DNA of 64,000 bases from Sceloporus undulatus (taxonomy: Eukaryota > Chordata > Lepidosauria > Squamata > Phrynosomatidae): assembly GCF_019175285.1 (NCBI RefSeq), contig NC_056522.1, positions 71,103,744 to 71,167,743 on the forward strand, written 5' to 3'. Numbering within the stretch: position 1 is the first letter of the stretch; each line of letters begins with the position of its first letter. The notes under the pieces are model-generated. The model saw only the letters and a list, made by a program, of their open reading frames with translations, was not told the DNA's origin and did no database searches. Below, piece after piece: positions 55,201-64,000 of the stretch. The translations under genes and the position numbers were made by a program.

Positions 55201-55405
55201 GCACTGCAGAAATAATTCAGTTTGACAACACTTTAACTGCCATGACTCAATGATATGGAATCCTGGGATTTGTAATTTGTTGTGGCACCAGAGCTCTCTG
55301 ACAGAGAAGGCTAGATATTTTACAAAATTACAAATTCCATAGCATTGAACCATGGCAGTTAAAGCAGTGTCAAACTGCATTAGTTCTGCTGTGTAGATGC
55401 AGCCC
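55201..55405. mobile_element. MITE with long inverted ends (GGGCTGC family)
   Basis: It starts GCACTGCAGAAATAATTCAG followed by TTTGACAACACTTTAACTGC. It ends with the inverted GCAGTTAAAGCAGTGTCAAA, then TGTAGATGCAGCCC. The outermost left bases (GGGCTG) are lost. The centre has GGAATCCTGGGATTTGTAA. It is about four-fifths alike to the copy at 48177 by eye. Confidence 0.75.
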
Positions 55406-57834
55406 ATATCTAAATTATTGTTTACTCCTGTCCTGTTGCTGATGTATTCACTGAAATAAAGCTTTTGTTTTTACTGTACTATGAGCATTCACAGTAGTTA
55501 TTCCTTTTTAAAAAAATTAACATCATGCTCATAATACTAGCCCACTGTTCTCTGCTAGCATAAACACCAAATATTCTCTCATCCAGAGCCCTGTCACCTT
55601 TGGGGACATTTCCTGTCTGTGAGGCACACTGTTTAGAAGGAATAATAGTGTAAAGGCCTCACAGTGTTGTTCCTTTCTGCACTTTTTCAAAGTTGGTTTG
55701 GCTCTCAAATACTATCTGTCTCTGGCTTACTCTGTGTTACTTCATGAGAATGCATAAAGGAGCATGTCATTGAAAAAATCTCCTGCAGAATAAGCTCTGC
55801 TGAAGCGAATGAGAGTTGCAGAAGAGCATAGCTTCTGCAGGATCTGCAGGGGACAAGTTTCATCTCATTGAAACCAAACTGAATAAGTTTAGACAGCAAT
55901 ATTTAATTCCTCCTCCTGACACTGAACAGAGTGTGAAAGACATTAAGCTTTCTTGAAGGTATCATGTTTCCAATTTTATGTCACTGGACATCTGTTGTAT
56001 GCTATGTTTCCAGTAAGGCATTCCAAAAAGCTGGCTTGATTCATTGCTAAACATGACAGTCCCAGCTTGTTTGACTGTGTCCTTGTGTTAGTCTCATCTG
56101 GCACAGAGCCTATGTGCTGCACCTGCTCTCAGCTTTTTTTTCTGATGTGCTGCCCCTAAGCTGCCAAGCTCCTGCCACCATGTGAGGACTGCCTACTTAC
56201 ACTGCAAAAGAGCTGAAAGCAGGCTTTCAGCTCAGAGTCAGCTGCTCTGGCTGTTATCACCTGGACTTGGTCCATCTCTGTTATTCCCTGCTTCCCACCA
56301 GCCACTCTTTTACCTGCATAGTAGATGCTAAGACTACCATGGGCACCAGGCATCCTGGGCAGAGCACCAACAATTATTTTAGTGGACTGCAGCTTCCAGA
56401 ATCCTCCAGCTAGCACAGCTAAAGGGATGGGATACTGGTAGTCCAAAATGTAACTTTTCTAAGCTTTGGCTCAGAGCTATCCAGTTCCATATTCATGTAT
56501 GGGATACAGTTTGCGGTTATGAGATTGGATTACACTAGTTATTGTAAAATAGGTGCAGACAGGGGAGGGATAAGGAGCAGCTTCATCCTGATTGGGGGAA
56601 GGCTGGGAATGTTTTTGAATGAATATGAACTGGTAAGATTTTTTTATTATCCATCCTTGTACGTCAGTTAATCCGGTGGCCTCCAAAAAGGGAGTGCAAG
56701 TCTGATAATTCTGACCATAACCATGCTGACTGGGTTTATGGAGTTCTCCAACTCATCTGGAGAAAGCAAGGCTAGTAAACTGAATATGAGGAAGAAATTA
56801 TGGAGAGCTGAGAAGATGATCTGGGATAAATTTACTCCCCTTAATATAGCCAAGAGTGTGAGTGATGCTGTCCAGTTTAGACTCTTAACTGCCATGTTTT
56901 ACACATTACTTTGCTCAGAGTCCTTGAGATAAGATAAGGTTTCAATCAAAACACCTTAGACTTACTTCAGACCTCTTCCACTTATTGACCTATCATAAAA
57001 CTGGAAAATGAGAATGTCTGATGTAATTCCTTCAGAAGGAATGGCAAAAGAGAAGGGGGGAGGAGGCAATAGATGGGGGACTGAGAATCCCTTTGCAACT
57101 TAAGCATATTATGCTAATCTGTCCTGACCTCTGGGTTTTTTTAGGGCCTTGGTACAGCTAGATTTGGCAGCCAGTAGCTGAAGAAAATGCTGGAGCTGAG
57201 AACTAGAGTGCATATTTTATGTATGTAATATTTCGGGTTCAGTTCTTGGCAGCTTTGGCACTAAAGGATCTTGCATAGCACAGTTTGGATAGGCCTTTGC
57301 TGAGCTTCTGTCAATCAGCACTGTTAGAGAAGTGGAAGTGTTGGGCTGATGCAATGCAAGGAAGCTGTGGATATCCTTAAATTGGAGCTTTGAATTCTGT
57401 AGATGAATAACTTTTCTCTTAATGAGGAGCTGTTATATGGAAGTCCTACACCTGAGTGTTTATATTATGTACCTTTGTAGAATGTGATCACAAGCTGAGC
57501 TCCTTTCATTGTGTAGCATGACAGGCGTAGACATCAAAATTCTCTTGACATTATTTGTCTTTTTTATAATCATTTTATCTTTAAAATGCGCTATGCGTGA
57601 GCCTCTGTGTATGTGTGTGTTGGAGATTTTTGTAAGTTGAAGTCTTTCTGTGGTAGGATATAAAGTAAGACTAAGTAGCTACCATGTAATAATACCTTTA
57701 AAGTACTAATTCCCCACCCCCACTTGAAATGAAAGCCAAAAGGAGTTTTTAAAATATAACAACCCACAGCATTTGAGAAAGCAATAAAACACACCCAAGC
57801 CAGCTGTATTGGGGCATGACAGAATGACTGATGA
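55406..57834. other. ACTA1 downstream intergenic DNA
   Basis: A MITE-like remnant lies around 56320-56440 (GCATCCTGGGCAGAGCACC, GGACTGCAGCTTCCAGAATC). The rest has no recognised gene, exon pair or repeat. One plus-strand open frame at 56723-56932 has no recognised domain. Confidence 0.4.
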
Positions 57835-57840
57835 TTTAAT
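57835..57840 (-). terminator. Candidate ACTA1 poly(A) signal ATTAAA
   Basis: On the minus strand ATTAAA lies about 270 bases past the ACTA1 stop. That distance is close to the short 3' UTR usual for skeletal actin genes. No AATAAA was noticed nearer. Confidence 0.4.
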
Positions 57841-58108
57841 GCTTCTTGAAGTTTTTTTCTTTTTTGGTTTCCTTCCACAGGGCATGGCTTGAAAAAATAA
57901 CAAAATGAGGTAAAATAAATTAATTTTATGTACACTTTACATACACTCAGTGTCACATGGCATCTGCAGCAACGGTTACAAAGACATTGTTACAAAATAG
58001 AACGTTAACATGGCCACTGCAGGTGTTCAACACCCTGCAAATCACAATGTCGTCATCCTGAGAGTAGTTAGCAAGTAATAATAATGATGATCCTTTCTGT
58101 AAACATGT

Positions 58109-64000
<5,892 letters not shown>

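Noticed and set aside
56723-56932. Plus-strand open frame of 69 codons near ACTA1
   Set aside because: No domain, no splice-site pattern and no neighbour in the conserved gene order that would fit.

Overview
The window is vertebrate nuclear DNA, most likely from a squamate reptile. Three host genes are laid out as in human chromosome 1q42: RAB4A (+), CCSAP (-) and ACTA1 (-). The interspersed repeats point to a lizard or snake: a Sauria-type SINE, a 5S rRNA-headed SINE, BovB and CR1 LINEs, tRNA-headed SINEs with CAA-rich tails, several MITE families, and two DIRS retroelements.

Region by region: 1-3122 holds the last three coding exons of RAB4A, with Tigger-like fragments and a Sauria SINE in its introns. 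3123-9165 is probable RAB4A 3' UTR and intergenic DNA rich in small DNA transposons. 9168-15441 is a DIRS element, old enough to carry about two breaks. 15444-23004 is AT-rich and probably includes the CCSAP 3' UTR. CCSAP occupies 23005-30214 on the minus strand in three coding exons whose phases join cleanly. Its CpG-rich promoter carries a full cAMP-response element. 30.4-32.7 kb is a dense patch of tandem repeats, SINEs and BovB. 32709-38924 is a second DIRS element in the same orientation, which looks whole. 39-58 kb is a long repeat-rich intergenic region. 58109-62496 is ACTA1 with all six coding exons; its untranslated first exon was not found.

The host genes work independently: endosome recycling (RAB4A), centriole, cilium and spindle microtubules (CCSAP), and the muscle thin filament (ACTA1). 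The most unusual structures are not genes. They are a roughly 330-bp GC-rich block built almost entirely of consecutive hairpins (40680-41011), with a decayed possible relative at 6965-7330; the DIRS terminal repeats, whose copy-specific changes are mirrored at both ends of each copy; and a nested foldback or Harbinger-like structure at 44.7-45.4 kb.

All calls come from reading the sequence and from remembered family features. No database search was run. Exon limits rest on splice consensus and phase. Most repeat limits are accurate to about 5-20 bases, but exact where target-site duplications are given.
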